From: Betaproteobacteria bacterium
Lineage (GTDB): Bacteria > Pseudomonadota > Gammaproteobacteria > Burkholderiales > UBA6910
Assembly: GCA_016183615.1 (NCBI GenBank)
Contig: JACPEG010000009.1
Coordinates: 1 to 64,000 of the forward strand
DNA: 64,000 nucleotides
Direction: 5' to 3'
The notes below the pieces were generated by a model that had not been told where the DNA came from, made no database searches, and was given only the letters and a program-made list of their open reading frames with translations. Position numbers and translations under genes: made by a program. Below are positions 52,719-61,600 of the stretch, piece by piece. Each line of letters begins with the position of its first letter. Position 1 is the first letter of the stretch.

Positions 52719-53459
52719 ATGCTTGAGAAAGACATCGCGCTGATAACCGGCGCTTCGCGCGGGATCGGGCAAGCCATCGCCCGGGAACTGGGAAAGCAGG
52801 GTGCTACCGTGGTGGGCACCGCCACCAGCGAAGCCGGCGCCCACGCCATTTCCGCGCAACTGGGAAAGGATGGGATCAAGGGCAGCGGAATGGTGCTCAA
52901 CGTGAAGGACGCGACCCAGATTGAGCAGGTGCTCGAGGCCATCCGCACCCGATTCGGGGAGATTTCGATCCTCGTCAACAACGCCGGCGTCACCCGCGAC
53001 AACCTGCTCATGCGCATGAAGGACGAGGAGTGGGACGAGATCATGGACACCAACCTCAAGTCCGTGTTCCGGCTTTCCAGGGCCGTGCTGCGGGGCATGA
53101 TGAAGGCGCGCCACGGGCGCATCATCAGCATTTCTTCAGTGGTGGGCGCCGCCGGCAACCCGGGCCAGACCAACTATGCCGCCTCCAAGTCAGGGCTGTC
53201 CGGCTTCACCAAGTCTCTCGCCCGCGAGGTGGGCAGCCGCAATATCACCGTGAACTGCGTGGCACCGGGCTTCATTGATACCGACATGACCCGGGCACTC
53301 ACGGACAAGCAGCGTGAGGACCTGGTGCAGCACATCCCGCTCGGCCGCCTCGGGCAAGCGGAGGAGGTGGCGGCGGCCGTCGCCTTCCTGGCCTCATCGC
53401 CGGCGGGATACATTACCGGCTGCACCATTCACGTCAACGGCGGCATGTACATGGACTGA
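52719..53459 (+). CDS. fabG: 3-oxoacyl-ACP reductase
   Basis: This 246-residue SDR uses NADPH to reduce 3-oxoacyl-ACP. It has TGASRGIGQAIA, NNAGVTRDNLLMRMKDEEW, the Ser in SISSVVGAAGNPGQ and YAASKSGLSGFTK. The DNLLMRM segment is specific to true FabG. Confidence 0.97.
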   Translation: MLEKDIALITGASRGIGQAIARELGKQGATVVGTATSEAGAHAISAQLGKDGIKGSGMVLNVKDATQIEQVLEAIRTRFGEISILVNNAGVTRDNLLMRMKDEEWDEIMDTNLKSVFRLSRAVLRGMMKARHGRIISISSVVGAAGNPGQTNYAASKSGLSGFTKSLAREVGSRNITVNCVAPGFIDTDMTRALTDKQREDLVQHIPLGRLGQAEEVAAAVAFLASSPAGYITGCTIHVNGGMYMD

Positions 53460-53581
53460 GCCTGTTCCGGGAATCGCCGCGCTGTCGGCGCGGGAATTCG
53501 CGAGACAGATTCTTATTTGGTTGACCCAGCCGATTTTGGTAAAATGGCCGGGTTTTATTTTCAGACCGGAAGGGGGTTTTG

Positions 53582-53818
53582 ATGGAAAACGTAGAACAAC
53601 GGGTCAAGAAGATTGTCGCCGAGCAGCTGGGCGTCAATGAGGCCGACATCAAGAACGAATCGTCCTTCGTGGACGATCTCGGGGCCGACTCACTGGACAC
53701 GGTGGAGCTGGTGATGGCCCTGGAAGAGGAATTCGAGTGCGAAATTCCCGACGAGGAGGCCGAGAAGATCACCACTGTGCAGCAGGCCATCGATTACATC
53801 AACGCTCACCTCAACTAG
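53582..53818 (+). CDS. acpP: Acyl carrier protein
   Basis: This 78-residue acidic helical protein carries the phosphopantetheine Ser in [18 protein letters not shown]. The start is ATG 53582 with AAGGGGG upstream; TTG 53579 is also in frame. The 122-bp gap after fabG contains TTGACC and a TAAAAT box (around 53521-53545), a likely promoter for the abundantly made ACP. Confidence 0.97.
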   Translation: MENVEQRVKKIVAEQLGVNEADIKNESSFVDDLGADSLDTVELVMALEEEFECEIPDEEAEKITTVQQAIDYINAHLN

Positions 53819-53863
53819 CCAGCCCGTCTCCCCACCCGCATACCCTGCCCAGGGGGTGCCCAG

Positions 53864-55102
53864 TTGTCCAAACGCAGAGTTGTCATCACCGGTCTCGGGA
53901 TCGTTTCGCCGGTAGGAATCGGTGTGGCCGAGGCTTGGAGCCAAGCCGTTGCCGGCAAATCGGGAATCACGAAGATTACCCGGTTCGACGCGTCCGCCTT
54001 CAGCTCCCGGATCGCTGGGGAGGTGAAAGGCTTCGACGTTACTCAGTACCTCTCCGCCAAGGACGCCCGACGGATGGACGTTTTCATACACTATGGCATG
54101 GTCGCAGCCATGGAAGCGTTCAAGGACTCGGGCCTGCAGGTAACCGACGCCAACGCCGAGCGCATCGGCGTCAACATCGGTTCCGGCATCGGCGGGCTGC
54201 CGATGATAGAAGACACCCATAACACCTATCTCGCGGGCGGGCCGCGCAAGATCTCCCCGTTCTTCATTCCCGGCACCATCATCAACATGATCTCCGGGAA
54301 TCTATCCATCATGTACGGGTTGAAGGGGCCGAATCTCGCCATGGTTACGGCGTGCACCACGGCAACCCATTGCATCGGGGATTCGGCACGCCTTATCGAA
54401 TACGGCGATGTGGACGTGATGATTGCCGGGGGTTCGGAATCCACCGTAACCCCGCTTGCCGTCGGCGGTTTCGCCTCTGCGCGGGCCCTGTCGACCCGTA
54501 ACGATGATCCCGCAACCGCGAGCCGGCCCTGGGACAAGGACCGGGATGGATTCGTGTTGGGTGAGGGGGCCGGCGTGCTGGTGCTGGAGGAATTCGAGCA
54601 CGCCAAGGCCCGGGGCGCGAAGATTTACGCCGAGGTAGCCGGTTTCGGCATGAGCGCCGATGCCTTCCACATGACCGCCCCCTGCGAGGATGGCGAAGGC
54701 GCCGCGCGCTGCATGACCAATGCCCTGCGGAACGCCGGCATCGACGCCGACCAGGTGGACTACATCAATGCCCATGGCACTTCCACGCCCTTGGGCGACA
54801 TTGCCGAAACTGTCGCGGTCAAGCGCTGCCTTGGGGACCGCGCGAGAAAGGTGGTCGTCAATTCCACCAAGTCGATGACCGGTCACCTGCTGGGGGCGGC
54901 CGGCGGCGTGGAAGCGGTATTTTCGGCGTTGGCAATCCGTCACCAGGTTTCCCCACCTACCATCAACCTGTTCAACCAGGACCCCCAGTGCGACCTCGAC
55001 TATGTTCCCAACACCGCTCGGGAAATGAAGATCGCCGTGGCGCTGTCTAATTCCTTTGGTTTCGGGGGAACCAATGGAACACTGGTGTTCCGCCGCGTCT
55101 AG
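53864..55102 (+). CDS. fabF: 3-oxoacyl-ACP synthase II
   Basis: This 412-residue condensing enzyme for chain elongation has the nucleophilic Cys in [13 protein letters not shown] and His in [13 protein letters not shown]. The second His is in [15 protein letters not shown], and [11 protein letters not shown] is at the end. The start is TTG 53864. It lies 45 bp after acpP. Confidence 0.97.
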   Translation: MSKRRVVITGLGIVSPVGIGVAEAWSQAVAGKSGITKITRFDASAFSSRIAGEVKGFDVTQYLSAKDARRMDVFIHYGMVAAMEAFKDSGLQVTDANAERIGVNIGSGIGGLPMIEDTHNTYLAGGPRKISPFFIPGTIINMISGNLSIMYGLKGPNLAMVTACTTATHCIGDSARLIEYGDVDVMIAGGSESTVTPLAVGGFASARALSTRNDDPATASRPWDKDRDGFVLGEGAGVLVLEEFEHAKARGAKIYAEVAGFGMSADAFHMTAPCEDGEGAARCMTNALRNAGIDADQVDYINAHGTSTPLGDIAETVAVKRCLGDRARKVVVNSTKSMTGHLLGAAGGVEAVFSALAIRHQVSPPTINLFNQDPQCDLDYVPNTAREMKIAVALSNSFGFGGTNGTLVFRRV

Positions 55103-55126
55103 CGGGTTGTCCTGCGCGGCAGCGCC

Positions 55127-56149
55127 GTGATGGCTGCGGCAAGACGCTGGGTAGGGCGGCTCGCTTTCCTCGTCGTCGCCGGTTGCCTATTGTCCGCGGG
55201 CTTGTTCTGGTTCCGGATCAATCTTCCGGTCATGCCACCCGGCCTGCCCTTGGAATTCAGCGTGAAGCAGGGCGCCAGCCTGCGCACCGTGGCCTATGGG
55301 CTGCAGGAAGCAGGCGCCCTCGAGGAGCCCTGGACCTTCATTGTGCTGGGCCGCGTCCTCCGCCAAGCCGGCAACCTCAAGGCCGGAAACTATGAGATTT
55401 CCGAGGCGCAGTCCCCGCGGCAGCTGCTTGCCAAGTTCACCGAAGGGGACGTGATCAAGGGCGCGATTACCTTTCTCGAGGGCTGGACATTCCGCCAGAT
55501 GCGGGAAGTGCTCGACACCCATCCTAGGATCCGCCATGACACGGCCGGCCTCCCGGACCAGGAACTTCTCGCCCGGATCGGCATCGCCCAGCCCTCGGCC
55601 GAGGGATGGTTTTTCCCCGAGACCTATTTCTTCGCCACTGGTGCAAGCGACCTCTCCATCCTCAGGCGCGCCCACCAGCTGATGCAGCGCCAGCTGGCTT
55701 CGGCCTGGAGCGCGAGGGCGTCCGATGTTCCCTTGGCGGACCCCTACCAGGCATTGATCCTGGCCTCCATTGTGGAAAAGGAAACGGGGTTCCCGGGGGA
55801 TCGGGATAGGATCGCTGGCGTTTTTGTCAACCGTCTCAGAATTGGAATGATGCTCCAGACCGACCCGACCGTGATCTACGGCCTCGGCGAGAAGTTCGAC
55901 GGCAACTTGCGCAAGCGCGACCTGCTGAGCGATGGGCCTTACAACACTTACACACGGGCAGGGCTTCCGCCGACACCGATCGCCATGCCGGGACAGGCGT
56001 CGCTCCTGGCGGCGGTGCGCCCCGCGAGGACCACCGCCCTATATTTCGTGGCACGGGGTGACGGAAGCTCCCAATTCTCGGACAATCTGGCGGACCATAA
56101 CCGGGCGGTGGAGCGCTACCAGAAAAACAGCATGCAGCCGGGACGCTGA
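55127..56149 (+). CDS. mltG: Endolytic murein transglycosylase MltG
   Basis: This 340-residue inner-membrane protein has an N-terminal anchor (residues about 10-30) and a LysM-like region ([20 protein letters not shown]). The YceG catalytic domain has [19 protein letters not shown] (the catalytic Glu in EKET) and [13 protein letters not shown], and [13 protein letters not shown] near the end. It cuts nascent glycan strands. GTG 55127 and ATG 55130 are both possible starts. The fabF-mltG-tmk-holB order is conserved. Confidence 0.96.
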   Translation: MMAAARRWVGRLAFLVVAGCLLSAGLFWFRINLPVMPPGLPLEFSVKQGASLRTVAYGLQEAGALEEPWTFIVLGRVLRQAGNLKAGNYEISEAQSPRQLLAKFTEGDVIKGAITFLEGWTFRQMREVLDTHPRIRHDTAGLPDQELLARIGIAQPSAEGWFFPETYFFATGASDLSILRRAHQLMQRQLASAWSARASDVPLADPYQALILASIVEKETGFPGDRDRIAGVFVNRLRIGMMLQTDPTVIYGLGEKFDGNLRKRDLLSDGPYNTYTRAGLPPTPIAMPGQASLLAAVRPARTTALYFVARGDGSSQFSDNLADHNRAVERYQKNSMQPGR

Positions 56150-56160
56150 TACGGAACGCA

Positions 56161-56781
56161 ATGAATAAAGGGAAATTTATCACTCTGGAAGGTATTGACG
56201 GCGCCGGCAAGAGTACCCATATGGGTTGGCTCAAGTCCCTGCTCGAGGGCTGGGGATACGGGGTCGCATTGACCCGGGAGCCGGGGGGCACGCCGCTTGG
56301 CGAACGGCTCCGCGACCTCCTTCTTCACCGCGACCGGCGCCTGAATCCGGAAACCGAGGCCCTGCTGATGTTCGCAGCGCGCCGGGAGCACCTGGATAAG
56401 GTGATCTATCCTGCCCTTGACCGCGGGGAATGGGTCATTTGCGATCGCTTCACCGACGCGAGCTTCGCCTATCAGGGGGGCGGGAGCGGCGTGAGTATCG
56501 AAAAGCTCCGGATCCTGGAGCGCTGGGTGCAGCAGGACTTCCAGCCCGACCTCACCTTTTATATCGATGTGACTGTGGAAACCGCGCGGGACCGGCTTGG
56601 CGGCGTTCGTCATGCCGACCGGTTCGAGCAGGAGCATGATGGTTTTTTTCAGAGGGTCCGGGGTGCCTATCTGGCCCGGGCCGCCCAATGGCCCGGCCGC
56701 ATTCGCGTGATTGACGGAAATCGGCCCATCCCGGATATTCAGAAAGAACTTGAACTTAATCTATCAATAGTTTGTAAATAA
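56161..56781 (+). CDS. tmk: Thymidylate kinase
   Basis: This 206-residue enzyme phosphorylates dTMP to dTDP. It has the P-loop [24 protein letters not shown], the [14 protein letters not shown] substrate segment and the [11 protein letters not shown] lid. The start follows mltG by 11 bp, and its last base is the first base of holB. Confidence 0.97.
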   Translation: MNKGKFITLEGIDGAGKSTHMGWLKSLLEGWGYGVALTREPGGTPLGERLRDLLLHRDRRLNPETEALLMFAARREHLDKVIYPALDRGEWVICDRFTDASFAYQGGGSGVSIEKLRILERWVQQDFQPDLTFYIDVTVETARDRLGGVRHADRFEQEHDGFFQRVRGAYLARAAQWPGRIRVIDGNRPIPDIQKELELNLSIVCK

Positions 56782-57797
56782 TGAGTTTACTTCCTTGGCA
56801 TGGCGAGATATGGGAACGGCTCAACGGTTTAAAGGGGCGTTTGCCTCATGCCGTTCTGCTGAAAGGGCGCATGGGAATCGGAAAGCTTACCTTGGCGCAG
56901 TACTGGGCCAAGGCCTTGCTCTGCGAAAAGCCGGGACAATGGGACGAGCCCTGCGGCCGATGCGTCGCCTGCGGCTGGTTTCAGCAGGGGAACCATCCCG
57001 ATTTCCGCTTGGTGGAGCCGGATTCCTCGGGCGAGGAAGGAACCGAATCGGGCGAGAGTCGGGTCAAGCGTTCCCGCCAGCATATCGGAGTGGAGCAGAT
57101 CCGCGATCTTTCCGATTTCCTGAACGTTTCCTCCCACCGGGGCGGATTCCGCATCGCCCTCATTCATCCGGCAGACGCGATGAACGCGCCAGCCGCCAAC
57201 GCCCTGCTGAAGACGCTGGAGGAGCCTGGCGCCGGAACCGTGTTCATCCTGGTTTCCCACCACCCTCAGCGGCTGCCCGCGACCGTGCTCAGCCGATGTC
57301 ACCAGATCAGCGCGACGCGACCGGACCCGGGGGCAGCTCAGGGGTGGCTGAAGGAACAGGGCGCAGCGGAGCCGGAGCTTTGTCTGGCTGAGGCGGGGGG
57401 CGCCCCGCTGGCGGCGCTGGAGTTCAGCGACGTGGAATATCGCCAAGTGCGCAAGAACTTCCTGGATGCGCTGGCCAAGCCGAAAACCCTGGATCCCATC
57501 GTCCTGGCGGACCGGCTGCAGAAGGTGGAACCCGCACGGATCGTTCTGTGGTTGCAGAAATGGTGCTACGACCTTGCGAGCCTAAGACTCGCGGGACGGG
57601 TGCGCTACAACCCGGATTTTGCCGAGCGGATTGCCGCCGTGGCCCCGGGCACGGACCTGCCGGGACTCACCCGTTATCTCCGGACCCTGGTTGCCGCCCA
57701 GCGCGTAGCCCAGCACCCCCTGAACAGCCGATTATTCGCTGAAGATTTACTGTTATCCTATCGCGAACTGGCGCAGAGCAGGAGGGGAAACTCATGA
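56781..57797 (+). CDS. holB: DNA polymerase III subunit delta'
   Basis: This 338-residue clamp-loader subunit has HAVLLKGRMGIGKLTLA as a degenerate P-loop and zinc-ribbon cysteines C-x2-C in CGRCVACGW. HPADAMNAPAANALLKTLEEP and the SRC-type LSRCHQI motif are also seen. As in other delta' proteins ATP hydrolysis is not expected. It overlaps pilZ by four bases. Confidence 0.95.
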   Translation: MSLLPWHGEIWERLNGLKGRLPHAVLLKGRMGIGKLTLAQYWAKALLCEKPGQWDEPCGRCVACGWFQQGNHPDFRLVEPDSSGEEGTESGESRVKRSRQHIGVEQIRDLSDFLNVSSHRGGFRIALIHPADAMNAPAANALLKTLEEPGAGTVFILVSHHPQRLPATVLSRCHQISATRPDPGAAQGWLKEQGAAEPELCLAEAGGAPLAALEFSDVEYRQVRKNFLDALAKPKTLDPIVLADRLQKVEPARIVLWLQKWCYDLASLRLAGRVRYNPDFAERIAAVAPGTDLPGLTRYLRTLVAAQRVAQHPLNSRLFAEDLLLSYRELAQSRRGNS

Positions 57798-58162
57798 GCG
57801 ACGGCGACAAACCGCAACCATCCACCCGGCCCGGGGTGTTGTCGCTGAATATCAAGGAGAAGACCGCCCTTTATGCGGCGTATATGCCCCACGTCAAAGG
57901 CGGGGGGATCTTCATCCCGACCAACAAGCCGTATCGCCTTGGCGACGACATTTATATGCTTCTGAGCCTCCTTGATGACCCGACCAAACATCCGGTCGCG
58001 GGGCGCGTGGTCTGGGTAACGCCTCCAGGCGCCCAGGGAAACCGCGCCCAGGGGATCGGCGTCAAGTTCGCCGACGATGAAAGCGGGAACGCTGTGCGCA
58101 ACAAGATCGAGACCCTGCTTTCGGGCATGCTCCAGTCCAACCGCCCCACCCATACGATGTAA
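57794..58162 (+). CDS. pilZ: Type IV pilus protein PilZ
   Basis: This 122-residue PilZ-domain protein has a VLSLNIKEKTALYAAYM start and GGGIFIPTNKPYRLGDDIYM. The end of the domain is VAGRVVWVTPP...GIGVKF. The RxxxR c-di-GMP-binding motif is missing, as in canonical PilZ that acts through PilB rather than by binding c-di-GMP. The holB-pilZ-tatD order is standard. Confidence 0.93.
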   Translation: MSDGDKPQPSTRPGVLSLNIKEKTALYAAYMPHVKGGGIFIPTNKPYRLGDDIYMLLSLLDDPTKHPVAGRVVWVTPPGAQGNRAQGIGVKFADDESGNAVRNKIETLLSGMLQSNRPTHTM

Positions 58163-58191
58163 CCTGCGGCCCGCGGCAACCGGGCCGAAAA

Positions 58192-58980
58192 ATGCGGGAC
58201 GCCGTGCTCGTCGATTCCCATTGTCATCTCACGTTTCCGGAGCTGCATGACCGCCTCGATAAGGTGGTCGCGGCAATGAAGGCCAGCGATGTCGGAATGG
58301 CGCTCTGCGTTTCCGTGGACTTGGAGGATTTTGCCCTGGTGCGGGCGGTGGCCGCCCGCTTTCCCCAGGTATACGCTTCAGTCGGCATCCATCCGGATAA
58401 TGCTCCGGGAGTGGCCGTGGATGAAGAGGAGCTGGTGGGTCTCGCGCGGGACCCGCGGGTCATCGCCATCGGCGAAACCGGGCTCGACTACTACCGGCTG
58501 AAAGGTGACCTGGAGTGGCAACGGGAGCGCTTTCGGACCCATATCCGGGCCGCCCGCCGCAGCGCCAAGCCCCTCATTATCCACACCCGGGCGGCGGCCG
58601 TAGACACCCTGCGGCTCATGCGCGAGGAGAGTGCAGGGGCCGCGGGGGGCGTCATGCACTGCTTTACCGAGAGCTGGGAGGTCGCCTCCGCGGCACTCGA
58701 TCTGGGCTTCCATATTTCCTTCTCCGGAATCGTCACTTTCAAGAACGCCACGGAACTGAAGGAGGTGGCAAAAAAGGTGCCCCTCGACCGGCTCCTGGTG
58801 GAAACCGATGCGCCTTACCTGGCGCCGGTCCCTCACCGGGGCAAACCCAACGAACCGGCATACGTCCGCCATGTGGCGGAGTACGTGGCCCAGCTGCGGA
58901 GCCTCCCGTTCGAGGAAGTCGCTGCGGCCACCACACGCAACTTTCTGCGCCTGTTCCGGCTGAAGCGGGGGAGCCACTGA
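58192..58980 (+). CDS. tatD: TatD-family metal-dependent hydrolase
   Basis: This 262-residue TIM-barrel nuclease has metal ligands in DSHCHLTFPEL, GETGLDYYR, LIIHTRAA, GVMHCFTES and VETDAPYLAP. TatD-type proteins are 3'-5' DNA exonucleases/deoxyribonucleases. It lies 29 bp after pilZ. Confidence 0.94.
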   Translation: MRDAVLVDSHCHLTFPELHDRLDKVVAAMKASDVGMALCVSVDLEDFALVRAVAARFPQVYASVGIHPDNAPGVAVDEEELVGLARDPRVIAIGETGLDYYRLKGDLEWQRERFRTHIRAARRSAKPLIIHTRAAAVDTLRLMREESAGAAGGVMHCFTESWEVASAALDLGFHISFSGIVTFKNATELKEVAKKVPLDRLLVETDAPYLAPVPHRGKPNEPAYVRHVAEYVAQLRSLPFEEVAAATTRNFLRLFRLKRGSH

Positions 58981-58991
58981 GGGGCACGGTA

Positions 58992-59648
58992 ATGCGATAT
59001 CGAAACCCCGGAATGGGCATCGGGACGCTCCTGGTCGGGGCGGCGCTGGCGCTGGGACCGAACGCCGCTCCGGGCGGTCCCTACGAGGATCTGCTGGAGG
59101 CAGCCCGGGAAAACAAGCCGGAACTCTTGGCCGAACTCGTTTCGAAGGGATATGACGTCAACACCCCCGACAAGGATGGATACAGCCTGCTCATGCTGGC
59201 CTCGCGGGCCGGCCACGAAGGTATCGTCAAGTTCCTGCTGGGGGCCGGCGCCCGGGTCAATCTGCGCAACAGGTTCGGCGAGACAGCCATCATGCTGGCG
59301 AGTTACCAAGGGTATCCCGGGGTGGTCAAGCTGCTGTACGCAAAAGGAGCCGAAATCAATGGGAAAGGATGGACCGCCCTGGGTTACGCCGCCTTCCGGG
59401 GCCACGCTGAGGTGGTGCGCATGCTTATCAGCCTTGGAGCGGATGTCAACGCCGTGTCTGACAACGGAACCACGGCCTTAATGCTGGCCGCCCGGGAAGG
59501 CCATCTTGAGGTGGTGAAACTGCTGGTTTACGCCAAGGCCCGAGTTAACGCCAAAAACGAGGTTGGAGGAACGGCGCTGGGTTGGGCCATGGATGGGGGG
59601 CACCGGGAAGTGGCTGAATTCCTTATCCGGGAAGAAGCCGAAGAATAG
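58992..59648 (+). CDS. Ankyrin-repeat protein, probably exported
   Basis: This 218-residue protein has a hydrophobic N-terminal segment (GIGTLLVGAALALGPNAA, a probable signal peptide) followed by about five ankyrin repeats with consensus G-x-T/S-x-LM-x-A-x-x-G-H. Examples are GYSLLMLASRAGHEGIVKFL and NGTTALMLAAREGHLEVVKLL. Ankyrin repeats mediate protein contacts; the partner is unknown. It ends the fab-tatD gene run and converges on the DUF504 gene. Confidence 0.88.
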   Translation: MRYRNPGMGIGTLLVGAALALGPNAAPGGPYEDLLEAARENKPELLAELVSKGYDVNTPDKDGYSLLMLASRAGHEGIVKFLLGAGARVNLRNRFGETAIMLASYQGYPGVVKLLYAKGAEINGKGWTALGYAAFRGHAEVVRMLISLGADVNAVSDNGTTALMLAAREGHLEVVKLLVYAKARVNAKNEVGGTALGWAMDGGHREVAEFLIREEAEE

Positions 59649-59693
59649 GTGTATACGTATAATGGATATTATGTTAAATCGCGGAACTACGTC

Positions 59694-59906
59694 CTAAGTC
59701 GTTTGCTTCGGATGCCAACGCCTCCTTTCCAGGACCGCGTCGCGCTTCCATATCAACTCCCCATCCCGGAGCACTTCTCTTACCCGGTGAAGCGGAACGC
59801 GGCGAATTTTCGCCTCGACTCGATCATAGTACCCCAACACGAAATCCCCTTTCGCAAATTCCGAATCCCACTGGATGCGGCTGAGCAGTCGCCGGATGGG
59901 GATCAT
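59694..59906 (-). CDS. MJ1316/DUF504-domain protein
   Basis: This approximately 70-residue protein begins MIPIRRLLSRIQWDSEFAKG and continues with VLGYYDRVEAKIRRVPL and DGELIWKRDAVLERR. This is the DUF504 (MJ1316 RNA cyclic-group end recognition) pattern, in which IP-HRI is usual at the place that here reads IWKRD. In eukaryotic/archaeal contexts the domain is linked to RNA 2',3'-cyclic-end recognition (family knowledge). A longer in-frame start at 60092 lies inside the riboswitch and is rejected. The gene is preceded on the same strand by a GEMM riboswitch and terminator, so its expression is probably controlled by a cyclic dinucleotide. Confidence 0.78.
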   Translation of the reverse strand: MIPIRRLLSRIQWDSEFAKGDFVLGYYDRVEAKIRRVPLHRVREVLRDGELIWKRDAVLERRRWHPKQTT

Positions 59907-59999
59907 GGTTTCGGCGAGAGACCCGGGGCGGAGTAACCGGGGCGCGATGACTTGCCCGTTCGTTGACGGGGATCGGTCGCATCGGATTAGCCCCCCCCA

Positions 60000-60048
60000 A
60001 TAAAAACCACCGCGGGCGAGGGTAACCATCCCCAAGCGCTCGCGGTGG
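60000..60048 (-). terminator. Intrinsic terminator between riboswitch and DUF504 gene
   Basis: On the minus strand CCACCGCG (60048-60041) pairs with CGCGGTGG (60014-60007), extended by a GAGCG/CGCCC-type imperfect inner stem. TTTTTATT follows. Its 5' arm begins almost directly after the riboswitch's last conserved segment, which fits transcription attenuation controlled by ligand binding. Confidence 0.85.
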
Positions 60049-60049
60049 C

Positions 60050-60165
60050 CCGTGCTGGCAGCCCCGCTACCGTCGAACCCGAGGGTATACACGCAACCTG
60101 TGGTTCACCAGGCCGGAGGCTTTGCGTCCCCGCTTTTCAGGGGGTCTGCTTCTGCAGTACGGTCT
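60050..60165 (-). ncRNA. GEMM-I cyclic-dinucleotide riboswitch
   Basis: On the minus strand the conserved core reads GCAGACC, a CCCC/GGGG hairpin with a GAAA tetraloop, then ACGCAAAGCCTCCGGCC and, 40 nt later, GTAGCGGGG. The second and third segments are identical to those of the Vibrio Vc2 c-di-GMP-I aptamer as I know it. The apical arm is about 20 nt longer than in Vc2. The base before the G that pairs with the C of ACGC is A where Vc2 has G20; A at this site marks the GEMM-Ib (cyclic AMP-GMP-responsive) subclass. A TATAGT box lies just upstream (60172-60167). A terminator and the DUF504 gene follow. Confidence 0.9.
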
Positions 60166-60274
60166 AACTATAGGCCTACCTATCGCCTTGGCACGGATAG
60201 CCCAAGCGCGACTCAGGCGCTGTCAGCGCACACAAGCCCCCTGTCTTGCCGACGGCGCGAACCGCCACCGGGTT

Positions 60275-60583
60275 TTAGGCCGCTTTCCGCAGCTTTTCGA
60301 TCATCCCCTTGAATTTGTTCCACTCTGTGGCTGGGCAGACCTCCGAATAGGCATGCCCCCAGGTGCGCATGATCGTCGATACCTTCGTCGCCGTCTCGAT
60401 ATCCGGCGCCGTAAAGATATCCAAATAATCGTACGGGCCAAGCAAGGCGTAGCTGGCCATCCACTTCACCTTCGGACATTCGGCGTGGATATGATCCATG
60501 GCTTGGCGCTCCAGCGTGCCAAGTTCCTTGGGAGTGTGGACGGCTTCCGGGGAAACACGGGTCAGCATTACGAATGTGTTCAT
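60275..60583 (-). CDS. GYD-domain protein
   Basis: This 102-residue protein has FVMLTRVSPEAV at the N terminus, LGPYDYLDIFTAPD as the GYD-family signature, and TKVSTIMRTWGHAYSEV. The family is uncharacterised and structurally ferredoxin-like, dimeric in known relatives. GGAGGGATCGTC precedes ATG 60583. A CCCGGCG/CGCCGGG hairpin lies in its leader at about 60616-60642. Confidence 0.85.
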   Translation of the reverse strand: MNTFVMLTRVSPEAVHTPKELGTLERQAMDHIHAECPKVKWMASYALLGPYDYLDIFTAPDIETATKVSTIMRTWGHAYSEVCPATEWNKFKGMIEKLRKAA

Positions 60584-60809
60584 GACGATCCCTCCTCTCC
60601 GACGGGTCAAATCACCCGGCGCAGCGGTGTCGGGCGCCGGGTTAACTGGCACTGAAAAAAGCTCAACCCAGGCCAGAAGCTCTACCTCCTTTCAGGATAG
60701 CAGAGGACCGGCAATCCGCACTGGAGAACGCCCTGCGTCCGGCACCTTTTTGGGGTGCGGTGAAAGAAAGGAGGCTGCCTCGCGGGCGAAGAGTGTCTTT
60801 GGCAGGCGC
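60584..60809 (-). other. Leader/intergenic region of the GYD gene
   Basis: The minus strand holds a GC hairpin (CCCGGCG/CGCCGGG) shortly before the GYD ribosome site. Near 60740-60762 there is a GGCACC/GGTGC stem that may end the DUF1178 transcript. No gene is seen. Confidence 0.45.
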
Positions 60810-61229
60810 CTAATGCCACCCTTCCCTGGGCGGGATCGGAAGCGGGTAGACGCTAATGCCTTCCTCGGCCAAATCGTCCGCCTCTGCCTTCGAGGCCACG
60901 CCCCGAATATTGCGCGCTGCCGCTTCTCCGTAATGGATGCGCCGCGCTTCGCCGGCAAATTCGGCGCCCATGTCTTCGGCGTTGGCAAGAACGTATTCCA
61001 CCAATGCCTGCACCAGCGCCTTCTTGTTGACCGGAACCTCCGATTGCTGCGGCCGGTCACCGACTTCCCGGTTGATGCGCGATGCGGAAGGAAGTCTCTC
61101 GACGATCGAGTCGCCGCACACCGGGCAAGTCACCGCACCACTGTCCTTCTGCGCGACAAAACCCTCGGCCGAGGGAAACCACCCCTCGAACCGGTGCTGG
61201 GCGGAACAGATCAAGTCGTAGACGATCAT
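60810..61229 (-). CDS. DUF1178-family protein
   Basis: This 139-residue protein begins MIVYDLICSAQHRFEGWFPS and has VTCPVCGDSIVERLPSA, giving a C...CxxC putative zinc ribbon related to FmdB. A helical EFAGEARRIHYGEAAARNIRG segment and the C-terminal GISVYPLPIPP follow. The family is common and uncharacterised in proteobacteria. It lies 41 bp downstream of tRNA-Leu on the same strand. Confidence 0.88.
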   Translation of the reverse strand: MIVYDLICSAQHRFEGWFPSAEGFVAQKDSGAVTCPVCGDSIVERLPSASRINREVGDRPQQSEVPVNKKALVQALVEYVLANAEDMGAEFAGEARRIHYGEAAARNIRGVASKAEADDLAEEGISVYPLPIPPREGWH

Positions 61230-61270
61230 AAGTCGGCAGTCTTATCTGGCTAGACAACAACCAAGCGGAT

Positions 61271-61587
61271 TGGTGCCCGGAGCCGGAATCGAACCGGCAT
61301 GGGCTGTTTAGGCCCGAGGGATTTTCTTCGCACTTCGGCTTTCGCCGCCCGCTGGTGGCGGTTCGTGCGCCGGACTATGCCTTCGCCATAGCTCCGCGTT
61401 ACCGAGCGACAGGCGCCCCCCGTCTAGTCTCTACACCTTCCCCGCACGAAACGGGGCTTGGCTCGGCGTTGGCATCAGTTACCGCTCTGTAAGCGTTCGC
61501 CGAATTTGAGGGGTTTCATCCGAGGCGTTTCCGCCCCGGCGCCCAAATTTTCAAGTCCCTTGTGTCTACCAATTTCACCATCCGGGC
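61271..61587 (-). tRNA. tRNA-Leu (TAA) interrupted by a group I intron
   Basis: The 5' exon (61553-61587) begins GCCCGGATGGTGAAATTGG and ends AGGGACTT. The 3' exon (61271-61325) begins AAAATCCCTCGGGCC and ends CCGGGCACCA. Joined, they give the acceptor GCCCGGA/TCCGGGC, the stem AGGGA/TCCCT, the anticodon TAA, a long class II variable arm (CGGGCCTAAACAGCCC) and the T arm CCGGTTCGATTCCGG. This leuZ equivalent sits in the conserved pgsA-glyW-cysT-leuZ order. Confidence 0.95.
61326..61552 (-). ncRNA. Group I intron in tRNA-Leu(UAA), Azoarcus/cyanobacterial type
   Basis: The 227-nt insertion begins after the anticodon U and ends with G, as required for group I splicing. The core matches the Azoarcus tRNA-Ile intron: CAAATTCGGCGAA, GCCAACGCCGAGCCAAGC, GAAGGTGTAGAGACTAGACGG and CTATGGCGAAGGCATAGTCC. 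A P2 stem CCGGGGCG/CGCCTCGG is capped by GAAA. P3 CCCCTC pairs with GACGGGG. A GGG near the 5' end could be the guide pairing with exon CTT. The intron has no internal open frame. Confidence 0.93.
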
Positions 61588-61600
61588 ATTTCTGGAACCT

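Noticed and set aside
59907-60092. N-terminal extension of the DUF504 protein
   Set aside because: The extra 62 codons overlap the riboswitch core and terminator, and the family begins at the MIPIRRLL methionine.
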